Source: Thaumarchaeota archaeon S13 (lineage in GTDB: Archaea > Thermoproteota > Nitrososphaeria > Nitrososphaerales > Nitrosopumilaceae). Taken from it: a stretch of 21,270 bases of DNA. Each line of letters starts with the position of its first letter. Position 1 is the stretch's first letter. The DNA lies in assembly GCA_003724275.1 (NCBI GenBank), contig RHFA01000170.1, forward strand, positions 1-21,270, read 5' to 3'. The notes beneath the pieces were generated by a model, which worked only from the letters and a program-made list of their open reading frames with translations, did not search any database and had not been told where the DNA came from. This document shows positions 13,343 through 19,486 of the stretch, piece after piece. The position numbers and the translations under genes are program-made.

Positions 13343-14110
13343 CCCCGCGCCGGACAGCCCGCGCGCGTACACGCACTCGGCAGAGCTGACGGCCGCGTCA
13401 GACGCCTCGCCTCGCGAGGACGTCATCCTCGCGCCTGACCCGCGCACTATGGCGATCGGCGTCGACTCGGGACCCTCGCCCATCTCGTGGTTTGCCATCG
13501 TCGCAATGCTGTCGGCCACGGCCCTCATCGTGACTGCGAGCGGCCTGCCGTCGAGGTCGGCCTGGCCCCTGGCGTCGTGGACCGCCTCAATCCCCGCAAA
13601 GGCTACGGCGACGCCGCACGTGCCGGCGCGCATTGGCATTAGCCTGCTGTCCGAGAGCACGACGCCGGCGCGCGCGCCGAGGCGCAGGAACGCCTTTCGC
13701 CTCACCTGCTCGGCGAGCTCGTGCGCGCCGTCGGGGTACAGCACGATGCGCCCCTCGCCGGCGTTGGACCCGTCGATTCCGGCGTTGGGCGCGAGAATGC
13801 CGCCCGTGACGGCCATCGCAAACCCCGCCACGCCGCCCATGACCTCGTCGGACTCGCGCATGACGGCCTCGGCGAGGCCCTCGCGCATGCCGAGGCGGCG
13901 CGCAAGCGCGCGCGCCGGCGCCGAGGCCGCCACGGAAGCCTCTGTCACCGTGCGGCCCTGCGAGACGGCGGCATACTTTGAGGATATGACGACGACGTCG
14001 CCGTCCCCGAGGCGCTCGCCGGCGGCGTCGAGGGCCGAGGAGACCTCGGCGAACAGGTCAAAGGGCCCCCCGCGCCTCGGCGCGCGGATGGCCGTCACGG
14101 TGGTTGCCAA
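13298..14110 (-). CDS. cofE: Coenzyme F420-0:L-glutamate ligase
   Basis: A 270-residue CofE-family enzyme, which adds L-glutamate to coenzyme F420-0 with GTP, building the poly-gamma-glutamyl tail. Visible family features are the N-terminal DGDVVVISSKYAAVSQGR, RIVLYPDGAHELAEQVRR, VLSDSRLMPMRAGTCGVAVA and the core DARGQADLDGRPLAVTMRAV followed by ADSIATMANHEMGEG. It lacks the nitroreductase-like extension of bacterial FbiB, so this is the archaeal single-domain form. The start is TTG 14110, about 31 nt from GTAAAAT at 14138-14144; GTG 14098 is the alternative. It runs convergently into the PDCD5 gene with a 45-nt overlap. No other F420 gene is in the window. Confidence 0.9.
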   Translation of the reverse strand: MATTVTAIRAPRRGGPFDLFAEVSSALDAAGERLGDGDVVVISSKYAAVSQGRTVTEASVAASAPARALARRLGMREGLAEAVMRESDEVMGGVAGFAMAVTGGILAPNAGIDGSNAGEGRIVLYPDGAHELAEQVRRKAFLRLGARAGVVLSDSRLMPMRAGTCGVAVAFAGIEAVHDARGQADLDGRPLAVTMRAVADSIATMANHEMGEGPESTPIAIVRGSGARMTSSRGEASDAAVSSAECVYARGLSGAGSDAAELEVAPRLLD

Positions 14111-14137
14111 CCCGCGCGGCCCGCGCCGCGCGGCGGG

Positions 14138-14144
14138 ATTTTAC
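14138..14144 (-). promoter_or_regulatory. TATA-like box for cofE
   Basis: Plus-strand ATTTTAC reads GTAAAAT on the minus strand, about 31 nt from TTG 14110. Confidence 0.35.
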
Positions 14145-14174
14145 CCTTTTGGAGGGCCGCGCGCGCGGAAGGGT

Positions 14175-14253
14175 TGGTGCTCCCGCCGGGATTTGAACCC
14201 GGGATCACTGCCTTGAGAGGGCAGTATGCTTGACCGGACTACACCACAGGAGC
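14175..14253 (-). tRNA. tRNA-Glu (anticodon CTC), CCA encoded
   Basis: On the minus strand the acceptor stem GCTCCTG (14253-14247) pairs with CGGGAGC, with one G-T pair. The anticodon stem CTGCC/GGCAG encloses CTCTCAA, giving anticodon CTC (glutamate, GAG). The T arm is CCGGG-TTCAAAT-CCCGG, followed by discriminator A and encoded CCA (14177-14175). No intron in the anticodon loop. Confidence 0.94.
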
Positions 14254-14279
14254 CCGCGCGCGCGTGCCCGGCGGTCTCA

Positions 14280-14287
14280 ATTTAAAT
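14280..14287. promoter_or_regulatory. Palindromic TATA box shared by tRNA-Glu and the 305-residue gene
   Basis: ATTTAAAT is its own reverse complement. Its centre is 30 nt from the tRNA-Glu 5' end (14253) and 31 nt from TTG 14315, and no other A/T-rich stretch lies between them. Confidence 0.6.
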
Positions 14288-14314
14288 GCCGCGCCGCCGC
14301 GCGCCGCGCCCGCC

Positions 14315-15232
14315 TTGGGGGGAGGACCTGACTCTTGGCTCGCCGCGCGCCTCGACTATGCGGCGCCCGTGGCGCTCGGGGGGTGCCGCCGCGGCCCGCG
14401 CAGCTTTGCCTGCTGCGAGTATAACGTGACCGTCTTTGACGGCCACGGGCCCACCGAGGAGCTCGAGGACGGGGGGAGGATAGCCATTATCCGGCACGAC
14501 TCGGCGACAGACCCGTCGTCGGGGACCTTTGCGCACCTTGCCGGCCTGCGCGTCATCAGCGACCCAGAGTGGGCCCTGGCCCCGAGGATATCGGCGGCCG
14601 CCGAGGCGCGCGGGCGCGTCTTTGCGCATGCGGCAAAGTCGGCCCTCGTGGACGCCGAGATGATGGCCATCAGGGCGCGCGCGTCGCTCTCCTCGGGCTC
14701 GCGCGAGGCGCCGTTCTGGCTCAAGTGCGCCGCGTACAGCCTCGCCGGCGCCCTCTCGTACCACGCAATGGCCGAGCCGAGCCCCGCGCACATGATGGCC
14801 GCGTTCAGGGCAATGCAGGGGCCTGCCCCCGGCGACGCGCTCCAGGCCGTCGGCGAGTGCCTGGGCCTCGAGCGCGCGACGCCCTCGCTGGTCTCGCGCA
14901 TGGCCAGGTCGGCCGCGGGATTTGCGCGCATGGCCGGCGCCGGCCCGCTCGCCGTGGCGGCCATGGAGGCAAAGGCGGCCCACCTGGCCTCCGAGTCGCT
15001 CCTGGCCGACTGCCACTATTACGTGGGCCACGCCGCGTGCGCGGCCCTCAGGGCGCGCCGCGCCTATGCGCACGGCATACCTGACGCCGAGTTTCACGCG
15101 CTGCGCGTCGCGCTTGACCCCGAGGGCAACGCGCAGCGCCTCGAGCGCCACGCGGGCCTCGTGGAGGCCGCCACGGCCGGCCTGGCCGCGCGCGTGGGGT
15201 GGGCGGCGCCCCGAGCGGGGCGCGATTCTTAA
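14315..15232 (+). CDS. Conserved-looking hypothetical protein, 305 residues
   Basis: I do not recognise the family. The N-terminal third is an alpha/beta segment (WLAARLDYAAPVALGGCRRG, FACCEYNVTVFDG, GRIAIIRHDSATD, LAGLRVISDPEWAL). The rest is Ala-rich helices (FAHAAKSALVDAEMMAIRAR, KCAAYSLAGALSYHAMAE, AVAAMEAKAAHLASESLLAD, HYYVGHAACAALRARRAY). The order, a small beta sheet then a helical bundle, is reminiscent of nucleotidyltransferase-like proteins with a helical C-terminal domain, but no catalytic GS-x-D motif is evident. Probably cytosolic. The start is TTG 14315, about 31 nt from the palindromic box at 14280-14287; the frame is open to GTG 14264, which lies upstream of that box. It ends in TAA, the only TAA among the genes here. 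Confidence 0.65.
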   Translation: MGGGPDSWLAARLDYAAPVALGGCRRGPRSFACCEYNVTVFDGHGPTEELEDGGRIAIIRHDSATDPSSGTFAHLAGLRVISDPEWALAPRISAAAEARGRVFAHAAKSALVDAEMMAIRARASLSSGSREAPFWLKCAAYSLAGALSYHAMAEPSPAHMMAAFRAMQGPAPGDALQAVGECLGLERATPSLVSRMARSAAGFARMAGAGPLAVAAMEAKAAHLASESLLADCHYYVGHAACAALRARRAYAHGIPDAEFHALRVALDPEGNAQRLERHAGLVEAATAGLAARVGWAAPRAGRDS

Positions 15233-15275
15233 CAAGGTTTTAGGATTTGTTATTAAGTTGGGCCTATTACAAACC

Positions 15276-15282
15276 TTTAAAA
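15276..15282 (+). promoter_or_regulatory. TATA box for the metallothionein-like gene
   Basis: TTTAAAA in an A/T-rich stretch, centred 27 nt before ATG 15306. Confidence 0.55.
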
Positions 15283-15305
15283 TCACTCGCGCGCGCGGCG
15301 CGGGG

Positions 15306-15449
15306 ATGACGGACCAAGCCTGTGGCTGCGAGGCAGACACCGGAGACCCTGATTACTCGTGCGACTGCGCGATGCAGGGGCACTGCATCTGCAGTTCGGA
15401 CTGCCGCTGCGGCACAAATGTGTGCAAGGAAGCCGTGTCGGCCCTCTAG
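15306..15449 (+). CDS. Metallothionein-like Cys-rich protein, 47 residues
   Basis: 47 residues with nine cysteines (C6, C8, C19, C21, C27, C29, C33, C35, C40) and one histidine (H26). Eight of the cysteines form four CxC pairs (CGC, CDC, CIC, CRC), with an acidic segment (EADTGDPDYS) between the first two. Dense CxC pairs with almost no hydrophobic core are the mark of metallothioneins and similar small metal-cluster proteins. A role in binding Cu(I), Zn(II) or Cd(II) in the cytosol is inferred; copper fits the copper-heavy metabolism of ammonia oxidisers. ATG 15306 is 27 nt from the TATA box, and a T-rich terminator follows at 15463-15475, so this is a compact single-gene unit. It does not match the bacterial SmtA pattern exactly. 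A small iron-sulfur protein is the alternative. Confidence 0.8.
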   Translation: MTDQACGCEADTGDPDYSCDCAMQGHCICSSDCRCGTNVCKEAVSAL

Positions 15450-15462
15450 GGACGGCACGCAC

Positions 15463-15475
15463 TTTTTCCTTTTTT
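15463..15475 (+). terminator. T-tract terminator after the metallothionein-like gene
   Basis: TTTTTCCTTTTTT, 14 nt after the TAG stop. Oligo-T tracts terminate archaeal transcription, and such runs are rare in this G+C-rich window. Confidence 0.6.
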
Positions 15476-15477
15476 GG

Positions 15478-15642
15478 CTACTCGTCGGGCGCAAAGCCCC
15501 ACGACTTGACCAGGTCCTTTTGGAGCTGCTCGGCCTGCTTTGGGCCGAGGGCCGATCCGCAGTTCTTGTGCGTGGGGACGACGACCATGCCGGCAAGCTT
15601 GAACTCTACCTCGTACAGGTGAACCCTGGGGCACTCGCACAC
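15478..15642 (-). CDS. 54-residue Cys-containing small protein
   Basis: GTG 15642 opens a 54-residue minus-strand frame ending TAG at 15478. Residues include MCECPRVHLYEVEFKLAG, then MVVVPTHKNCGSALG and a C-terminal amphipathic helix PKQAEQLQKDLVKSWGF. The cysteines C2, C4 and C28 plus H8 and H25 could bind a metal or form a redox site; the fold looks like a short beta hairpin plus helix. Third positions are G/C-rich, and the start is 29 nt from the A/T box at 15666-15676, which it shares with the divergent secreted-protein gene. A longer minus-strand frame, open from ATG 15667, is out of register and less convincing. It converges on the metallothionein-like gene. Function unknown. Confidence 0.68.
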   Translation of the reverse strand: MCECPRVHLYEVEFKLAGMVVVPTHKNCGSALGPKQAEQLQKDLVKSWGFAPDE

Positions 15643-15665
15643 GCCGCGCGCCGCCGGGCAGCTCC

Positions 15666-15676
15666 ATTAATATTTA
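15666..15676. promoter_or_regulatory. Shared bidirectional TATA region
   Basis: ATTAATATTTA, containing the palindrome AATATT at 15669-15674. Its centre is 29 nt from GTG 15642 (minus) and 25 nt from ATG 15697 (plus). It is the only A/T-rich stretch between the two starts. Confidence 0.6.
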
Positions 15677-15696
15677 CCCGTCCGGGCGGGGGCGCC

Positions 15697-17172
15697 ATGG
15701 CGCCAGGGGGAGCGGCGGCCCTTGCCGCCGCTATAGTGGCCACCGCGCTGGCCGCGGCCCATGCCCCGGAGGCCCACGCGCAGGCCCAGATCGGCGGGGT
15801 CAGCCTCGAGGGCGAGTGGTACGTCGGCGAGGGTCTCGGCGCGGGGGACTATTTCTCGTACAATGTCTGCCACATCTCCTACAAGGAGTGCAAGGAGTTC
15901 CGCTTTGACTTTTGGATAGAGGGCGACCGCCTCGTGGGAACCGAGAGCAAGTGGATCGCGCAGGTGGTCGTGCACGACGGCGCAAAGGTCGCAAAGGGGA
16001 CAATGGAGCTCGGCAAGGTGGCCCCCGAGCCGACTGGCAGCTCTGACTCTATAAAGACGTACAGCAGCGTCTACAAGTCCTCGATAGCCTGGCTCTCGGC
16101 GTTTGCGACGGCGTACGGCGGCGACGGCGGCGAGGGCCCAAAGAGGTTTGGCGCGGCGTCGTGGGGCAAGATAGCCAACATTGGCGGCGAGCAGATACTG
16201 CCAAAAGAGGTGGCCAGCGTGAAGGTCCGCGGGGGGACGTTTGAGGAGGCAGTCGTCGTGTCGTGGCGCACGGGCGGCGCAGAGAGCAGGGTCTGGGTCG
16301 TGGACGGGTTTCCGTTTCCCGTGCAGGCCGGAACGTGGGTCCACGTCTCGGAGGGTATCCCGCCCCAGGAGTACAGGTTTGAGCTCCTCGACTATGGCAC
16401 TAGCGAGTCAAACCCGTACGAGGGCGTCGTGGCGACGGCAGTCGAGGGCGCCGCGGCGGGCTGCCCCGTGGATCCAGAGCTTGACAGCACAAAGCAGACC
16501 ACAACGGGCGGCAAGTACCTCATAAAGGCCACGCGCGGGCCAGAAGAGCCCGTGGCGGGGTGCGACATGTCGCTCCTGCTGAGCTTTCACAGCAAGTACG
16601 ACGAGACCGAGTTCCTAAACCAGGTCCAGTACGACATACTCGTCGCCGACCCGTCCGGCGAGGTGGTCTACACGGCCTCCCGCGCCGAGGGCTCGCGCGT
16701 CCTCTACTCGGGCTCGGGGCAGACGCGCAACGACGAGATGTGGGTCCCTGACGAGCCCGGCGAGTACACGTACGCAATACTCGTGCGCGGCCTCGCGCCG
16801 TCCAACACGCAGACGCGCCTAGACGAGCTCGACTCGCTGCAAATCCCGATAACCGTAGTGCCCAACGACGCGGCCACGGCCCCGGCCCCGGCCATGCCGG
16901 CCGCCGCCGTCCCGTCGTGGATAAAGTCCACGACGGGGTTCTGGGTCGACGGGCACACGGGGGACGCCGAGTTTGTCGCGGCGATCGAGTTCCTTGTGCG
17001 CGAGGGCGTGATCGCCGTCTCGGCGGGGTCCTCGCCCGCCACGTCTGGAGCGGCGGTCCCGCCGTGGATAAAGGACACGGCGGGGTTTTGGGTAGACGGA
17101 CACATTGACGACTCGCAGTTCGTCTCTGCGATCGAGTTCCTCGTGGGCCAGGGGATCATAGCCGTCGGCTAG
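15697..17172 (+). CDS. Secreted protein with two C-terminal WIK/FWVDGH repeats
   Basis: 491 residues. A clear signal peptide (Ala-rich core, cleavage near AHA-QAQ at about residue 28) exports it. The next 210 residues are a beta-rich domain (GEWYVGEGLGAGDYFSYNV, FRFDFWIEGDRLVGTES). A second, immunoglobulin-like part follows (CDMSLLLSFHSKYDE, QVQYDILVADPSGEVVYTAS, WVPDEPGEYTYAILVRG). An Ala/Pro linker then leads to two repeats of about 38 residues, VPSWIKSTTGFWVDGHTGD and VPPWIKDTAGFWVDGHIDD, each ending EFLV...G-IAV. Such C-terminal repeats are common on exported thaumarchaeal proteins and probably serve surface retention or assembly (inference). Cysteines at CHISYKEC, GCPVD and GCDMS could form disulfides. 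The Ig-like part resembles domains of other archaeal surface proteins; no enzyme motif seen. Confidence 0.8.
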   Translation: MAPGGAAALAAAIVATALAAAHAPEAHAQAQIGGVSLEGEWYVGEGLGAGDYFSYNVCHISYKECKEFRFDFWIEGDRLVGTESKWIAQVVVHDGAKVAKGTMELGKVAPEPTGSSDSIKTYSSVYKSSIAWLSAFATAYGGDGGEGPKRFGAASWGKIANIGGEQILPKEVASVKVRGGTFEEAVVVSWRTGGAESRVWVVDGFPFPVQAGTWVHVSEGIPPQEYRFELLDYGTSESNPYEGVVATAVEGAAAGCPVDPELDSTKQTTTGGKYLIKATRGPEEPVAGCDMSLLLSFHSKYDETEFLNQVQYDILVADPSGEVVYTASRAEGSRVLYSGSGQTRNDEMWVPDEPGEYTYAILVRGLAPSNTQTRLDELDSLQIPITVVPNDAATAPAPAMPAAAVPSWIKSTTGFWVDGHTGDAEFVAAIEFLVREGVIAVSAGSSPATSGAAVPPWIKDTAGFWVDGHIDDSQFVSAIEFLVGQGIIAVG

Positions 17173-17190
17173 GCGCGCGGGCAAGCTAGC

Positions 17191-17196
17191 CTTAAA
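17191..17196 (+). promoter_or_regulatory. TATA-like box for the TPR gene
   Basis: CTTAAA, about 31 nt before ATG 17225. Confidence 0.4.
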
Positions 17197-17224
17197 GCCG
17201 GGCCGCGCCGCGCGCGGCGCGCCG

Positions 17225-17575
17225 ATGGCGGGCCTGTTCAAGTACCCAAAGCGCAAGCTGCGCAAGATGATCGCCGCCGGCGACTATGCCGAGGCCCTCG
17301 AGTTTGGCAGGTCGCTGGAGCGCAGCCACGGGCGAGATCCCGACTACCTGTTCATCATGGGCAGCGCGCACTATGTGCTCGGCGACGCCGCCGAGTCATC
17401 GCGCTACTTTGAGCGTGCGCTGGAGATAAACCCGTACGACGCCGACTCTATGCTGCTCCTGGCCCGCCTCTATGCGCACGCGGGCAAGACAAAGGAGGCA
17501 AGGGGCCTCTGCAAGAGGATGCTCGACGCGGACCCCGAGAACGCCGAGGCCGGCGAGCTCCTCGACTCGCTCTAG
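17225..17575 (+). CDS. TPR-repeat protein
   Basis: 116 residues built almost entirely of tetratricopeptide helices. A half repeat comes first (MIAAGDYAEALEFGRSLER), then two full units at about residues 39-72 (YLFIMGSAHYVLGDAAESSR, YFERALEINPYD) and 73-106 (ADSMLLLARLYAHAGKTKEA, RGLCKRMLDADPEN). The W/LG/Y/A/F/A/P consensus positions are mostly kept. Such proteins are scaffolds; the partner is unknown. The basic start (FKYPKRKLRKM) could contact nucleic acid or membrane. Its TAG stop lies in the same CTAG as the stop of the convergent gene 17572-18042. Confidence 0.85.
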   Translation: MAGLFKYPKRKLRKMIAAGDYAEALEFGRSLERSHGRDPDYLFIMGSAHYVLGDAAESSRYFERALEINPYDADSMLLLARLYAHAGKTKEARGLCKRMLDADPENAEAGELLDSL

Positions 17576-18042
17576 GGGCGCGCATAGACGCGCTCCATGA
17601 GCCACCCACAGTAGGCGCTGACCTCGGGCGTGAGCTCGCACCATATGTGCAGCGAGTGCGGCAGCACGTCGATCCGCCCGCCGCCGTGGAACACCTTTAC
17701 GCCCTCCTTGCCCTCGTACATGTACGCGTCCTCCGTGCGCGCCCCGGGGATGAGGCGCGACGCCTCTGCCTTTACCTCGTCGCGCGGGACCGGAAAGCGC
17801 GTGCGCTCCCTGTCGACTATGACGCTCAGGTCACGCCGGCCGTACATTGAATAGTCGAGGATCTTTTGCCTGCCGGGAAAGTTGACGACGAGCCTCACGC
17901 CGTGCCTCCTACCCACGCCCTCGCCTATCTCGACAATCCTCGCGTACGCCGTCGCCGGGCTCCTCGCCAGGAGCAGGCGAACCTGGGCCATGTCGGCGGC
18001 CAGCGCGCGCCGCAGGTCGTCTGCCATCTCCGCAAACCCCAC
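17572..18042 (-). CDS. Conserved-looking hypothetical protein, 156 residues
   Basis: Not recognised. From GTG 18042 the product is a mixed alpha/beta cytosolic protein. An N-terminal helix (MADDLRRALAADMAQVRLLL) is followed by strands and turns rich in charged residues (RLVVNFPGRQKILDYSMYGR, RDLSVIVDRERTRFPVPRDE, AYMYEGKEGVKVFHGGGRID, VLPHSLHIWCELTPEVSAYC). Invariant-looking aromatics and the DYSMYGRRD and HGGGRID turns suggest a binding surface, but no known catalytic motif is seen. Start choice is uncertain: GTG 18042 is 27 nt from AATATAA (18066-18072, minus strand), ATG 18027 is close, and ATG 18075 and 18174 extend into basic, low-complexity sequence. It converges on the TPR gene with a shared CTAG and is divergent from the gene at 18117. 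Confidence 0.7.
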   Translation of the reverse strand: MGFAEMADDLRRALAADMAQVRLLLARSPATAYARIVEIGEGVGRRHGVRLVVNFPGRQKILDYSMYGRRDLSVIVDRERTRFPVPRDEVKAEASRLIPGARTEDAYMYEGKEGVKVFHGGGRIDVLPHSLHIWCELTPEVSAYCGWLMERVYARP

Positions 18043-18065
18043 GCGCGCGCGCCGCCGCGCCCCCG

Positions 18066-18072
18066 TTATATT
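18066..18072 (-). promoter_or_regulatory. TATA box for the 156-residue hypothetical
   Basis: Plus-strand TTATATT reads AATATAA on the minus strand, 27 nt from GTG 18042. Confidence 0.45.
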
Positions 18073-18086
18073 CATGGCGCAGAGTT

Positions 18087-18094
18087 TTTTACGG
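18087..18094 (+). promoter_or_regulatory. TATA box for the 213-residue hypothetical
   Basis: TTTTTTAC, centred 26 nt before ATG 18117. Confidence 0.45.
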
Positions 18095-18116
18095 GGCCCG
18101 CGCGCGGGCGCGCGCG

Positions 18117-18758
18117 ATGGCGCTTCCAATGGCCGGCCCCGGGGGCTATGGCGACGAGTACTCCGAGCGCGCAAGCAGCCTCGAGGACTACAAGGTGACG
18201 TGCATACGCTTTGTGCGCGACATCTCGGTGGACTATATCGCGTGGGTGGACCGGTACGCGCTGCCCGCCGAGGAGGACGCCCGCAGGCGCGAGGGGATCA
18301 CGTCAGTCGTGGGCAGGGCCGACGAGTGGATATCGCGAGTCGCCAGGTCGATAAGGGGGGTAGACGTCGTGATGAACGACGCGATCCAAAAGATGGCCGA
18401 GGCGACGGCCGGCAGGCCGTTCCCCATAGACGTCACCGTCGGCGGCGTGCGCGCGTACACTCGCGCGCGGCCGGGGCCAGTCGAGGTGCGCCTGCGCGCG
18501 AGCGGGCGAGGCGCGCGCTCGGCGGCCCTCGGGCGCCACTCGCGCGACGAGCGCTTTAGGCTAGAGTCGACGTTTCCGGCCTCGATAGCCGAGGGCGGCC
18601 TGGACGGATCGCCAGACGCCTCTGACCTCGCGCTGCTCCTGGACGCCTCGGGGGCCTCGCGCGACGACGTCGTCTCGTTCACCGTCGTGGTCCAGGAGAC
18701 CGAGGCCGGCGAGGAGACTGACAGGCGCGGCGTGAGCACGATCGTCCACATCGGATAG
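18117..18758 (+). CDS. Hypothetical protein, 213 residues
   Basis: Not recognised. The N-terminal half is helical (SSLEDYKVTCIRFVRDISVD, YIAWVDRYALPAEEDARRRE, ISRVARSIRGVDVVMNDAIQ). The C-terminal half is beta-rich (RPFPIDVTVGGVRAYTR, GPVEVRLRASG, RFRLESTFPAS, VVSFTVVVQETEAG, GVSTIVHIG). It has a single cysteine and no signal peptide or membrane segment, and is probably cytosolic. The start is ATG 18117 by TATA spacing; ATG 18129 is possible. It may be divergently co-regulated with the hypothetical at 17572-18042, whose promoter lies only about 15 nt from this one. A T-run (ATTTTTG at 18768-18774) after the stop may terminate it. Confidence 0.7.
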   Translation: MALPMAGPGGYGDEYSERASSLEDYKVTCIRFVRDISVDYIAWVDRYALPAEEDARRREGITSVVGRADEWISRVARSIRGVDVVMNDAIQKMAEATAGRPFPIDVTVGGVRAYTRARPGPVEVRLRASGRGARSAALGRHSRDERFRLESTFPASIAEGGLDGSPDASDLALLLDASGASRDDVVSFTVVVQETEAGEETDRRGVSTIVHIG

Positions 18759-18767
18759 GGTCAAGTA

Positions 18768-18774
18768 TTTTTGC
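18768..18774 (+). terminator. Possible T-run terminator
   Basis: ATTTTTG, 10 nt after the TAG stop of the 213-residue gene, in otherwise G+C-rich sequence. Confidence 0.35.
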
Positions 18775-18803
18775 GCGCTTGGGCCAAAACCGCAACACTG
18801 CGG

Positions 18804-18810
18804 CTAATAA
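18804..18810 (+). promoter_or_regulatory. TATA-like box for the PRC-barrel gene
   Basis: CTAATAA, centred 26 nt before ATG 18833. It decides that start over the upstream TTG 18779. Confidence 0.45.
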
Positions 18811-18832
18811 GCGCAGGCCGCCAGGGGCGCCC

Positions 18833-19285
18833 ATGCCGGCAAGGCTAGCGGGAATGCCAAAGAACGTCACGACTACGCGCGACTTTGCGGGCCGCAGGGT
18901 CGTCGACAGGGAGGGCATCGAGTACGGGCGCGTGAGGCGCGTCCACATCGACGAGGAGACCCTCGGCGTGGCCGGCATGACCGTCGGCTATGGCCTCCTC
19001 AAGAGGTACTACCTGCCGCGGTCCAGCGTCTCGCGCATAACCGACGAGAGCGTCCTGCTCACGACGCCGCCCATCCGCGCAGGCGTCAGGGTCGTCGACG
19101 TCGACGGCCACAAGATAGGCAAGGTGAGGCGCATAAACCGCAACACGGAGACCGGCGACGTCGAGTCGATCCAGGTGGCCCACGGCCTCTTTTCCACAAA
19201 GGCCGTCTCGCTGGCCTCGATATGGGGGGTCGGCAAGGCCGTCACGCTAAAGATGACGCGCTCCGAGTTCTCCTCGCGCCCCTAG
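18833..19285 (+). CDS. Protein with two PRC-barrel domains
   Basis: 150 residues folding as two successive PRC-barrel-like beta barrels. The first (about residues 14-72) reads DFAGRRVVDREGIEYGRVRR followed by VHIDEETLGVAGMTVGYG. The second (about 78-145) reads GVRVVDVDGHKIGKVRRINR followed by NTETGDVESIQVAHGLFS. The repeated G-x-V-VD--G---G-VR-I pattern with an alternating strand is typical. PRC barrels occur in ribosome maturation factor RimM, photosystem H subunit and the archaeal cell-division protein CdvA; here there is no coiled coil, so it is not CdvA. The role is unknown, and a protein-protein or RNA-linked function is possible. Its TAG stop shares a CTAG with the convergent 35-residue zinc gene. 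ATG 18854 is an alternative start. Confidence 0.8.
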   Translation: MPARLAGMPKNVTTTRDFAGRRVVDREGIEYGRVRRVHIDEETLGVAGMTVGYGLLKRYYLPRSSVSRITDESVLLTTPPIRAGVRVVDVDGHKIGKVRRINRNTETGDVESIQVAHGLFSTKAVSLASIWGVGKAVTLKMTRSEFSSRP

Positions 19286-19389
19286 CGCTCCCTAGAGCGC
19301 GCCTCTAGGCACGCGCGGCATATGGCCGCCGCGCCGTCCACGACGACCTCGACGTTCGAGGAGAGGCACACGTGGCACAGGCCCTTCAC
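19282..19389 (-). CDS. 35-residue two-knuckle zinc protein
   Basis: GTG 19389 to TAG 19282 encodes 35 residues with C5/C8 (LCHVCLSS) and C24/C27 (ICRACLEA) around a short beta hairpin (NVEVVVDGAAA), then a basic helix (EARSRER). This is about the smallest possible zinc finger. A minus-strand box TTTTATCT at 19411-19418 is centred 26 nt before the GTG, matching the leaderless pattern of the other genes. The frame is open upstream to 19719, but that part runs antisense through the ABC ATPase and is not credible. No function can be assigned; small archaeal zinc proteins of this kind often bind nucleic acid. Confidence 0.7.
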   Translation of the reverse strand: MKGLCHVCLSSNVEVVVDGAAAICRACLEARSRER

Positions 19390-19410
19390 GGCCCCGCGGG
19401 GGCCGCGCGC

Positions 19411-19418
19411 AGATAAAA
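19411..19418 (-). promoter_or_regulatory. TATA box for the 35-residue zinc gene
   Basis: Plus-strand AGATAAAA reads TTTTATCT on the minus strand, 26 nt from GTG 19389. Confidence 0.5.
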
Positions 19419-19455
19419 CGGTTTGGGGGCCGCCGCGCCCGCGGGGCGCAATCGG

Positions 19456-19463
19456 TTTATAAT
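19456..19463 (+). promoter_or_regulatory. TATA box for the ABC exporter operon
   Basis: TTTATAAT, centred 27 nt before GTG 19487. Confidence 0.55.
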
Positions 19464-19486
19464 CGCGCCCGCGCCGCCCCGCCACC

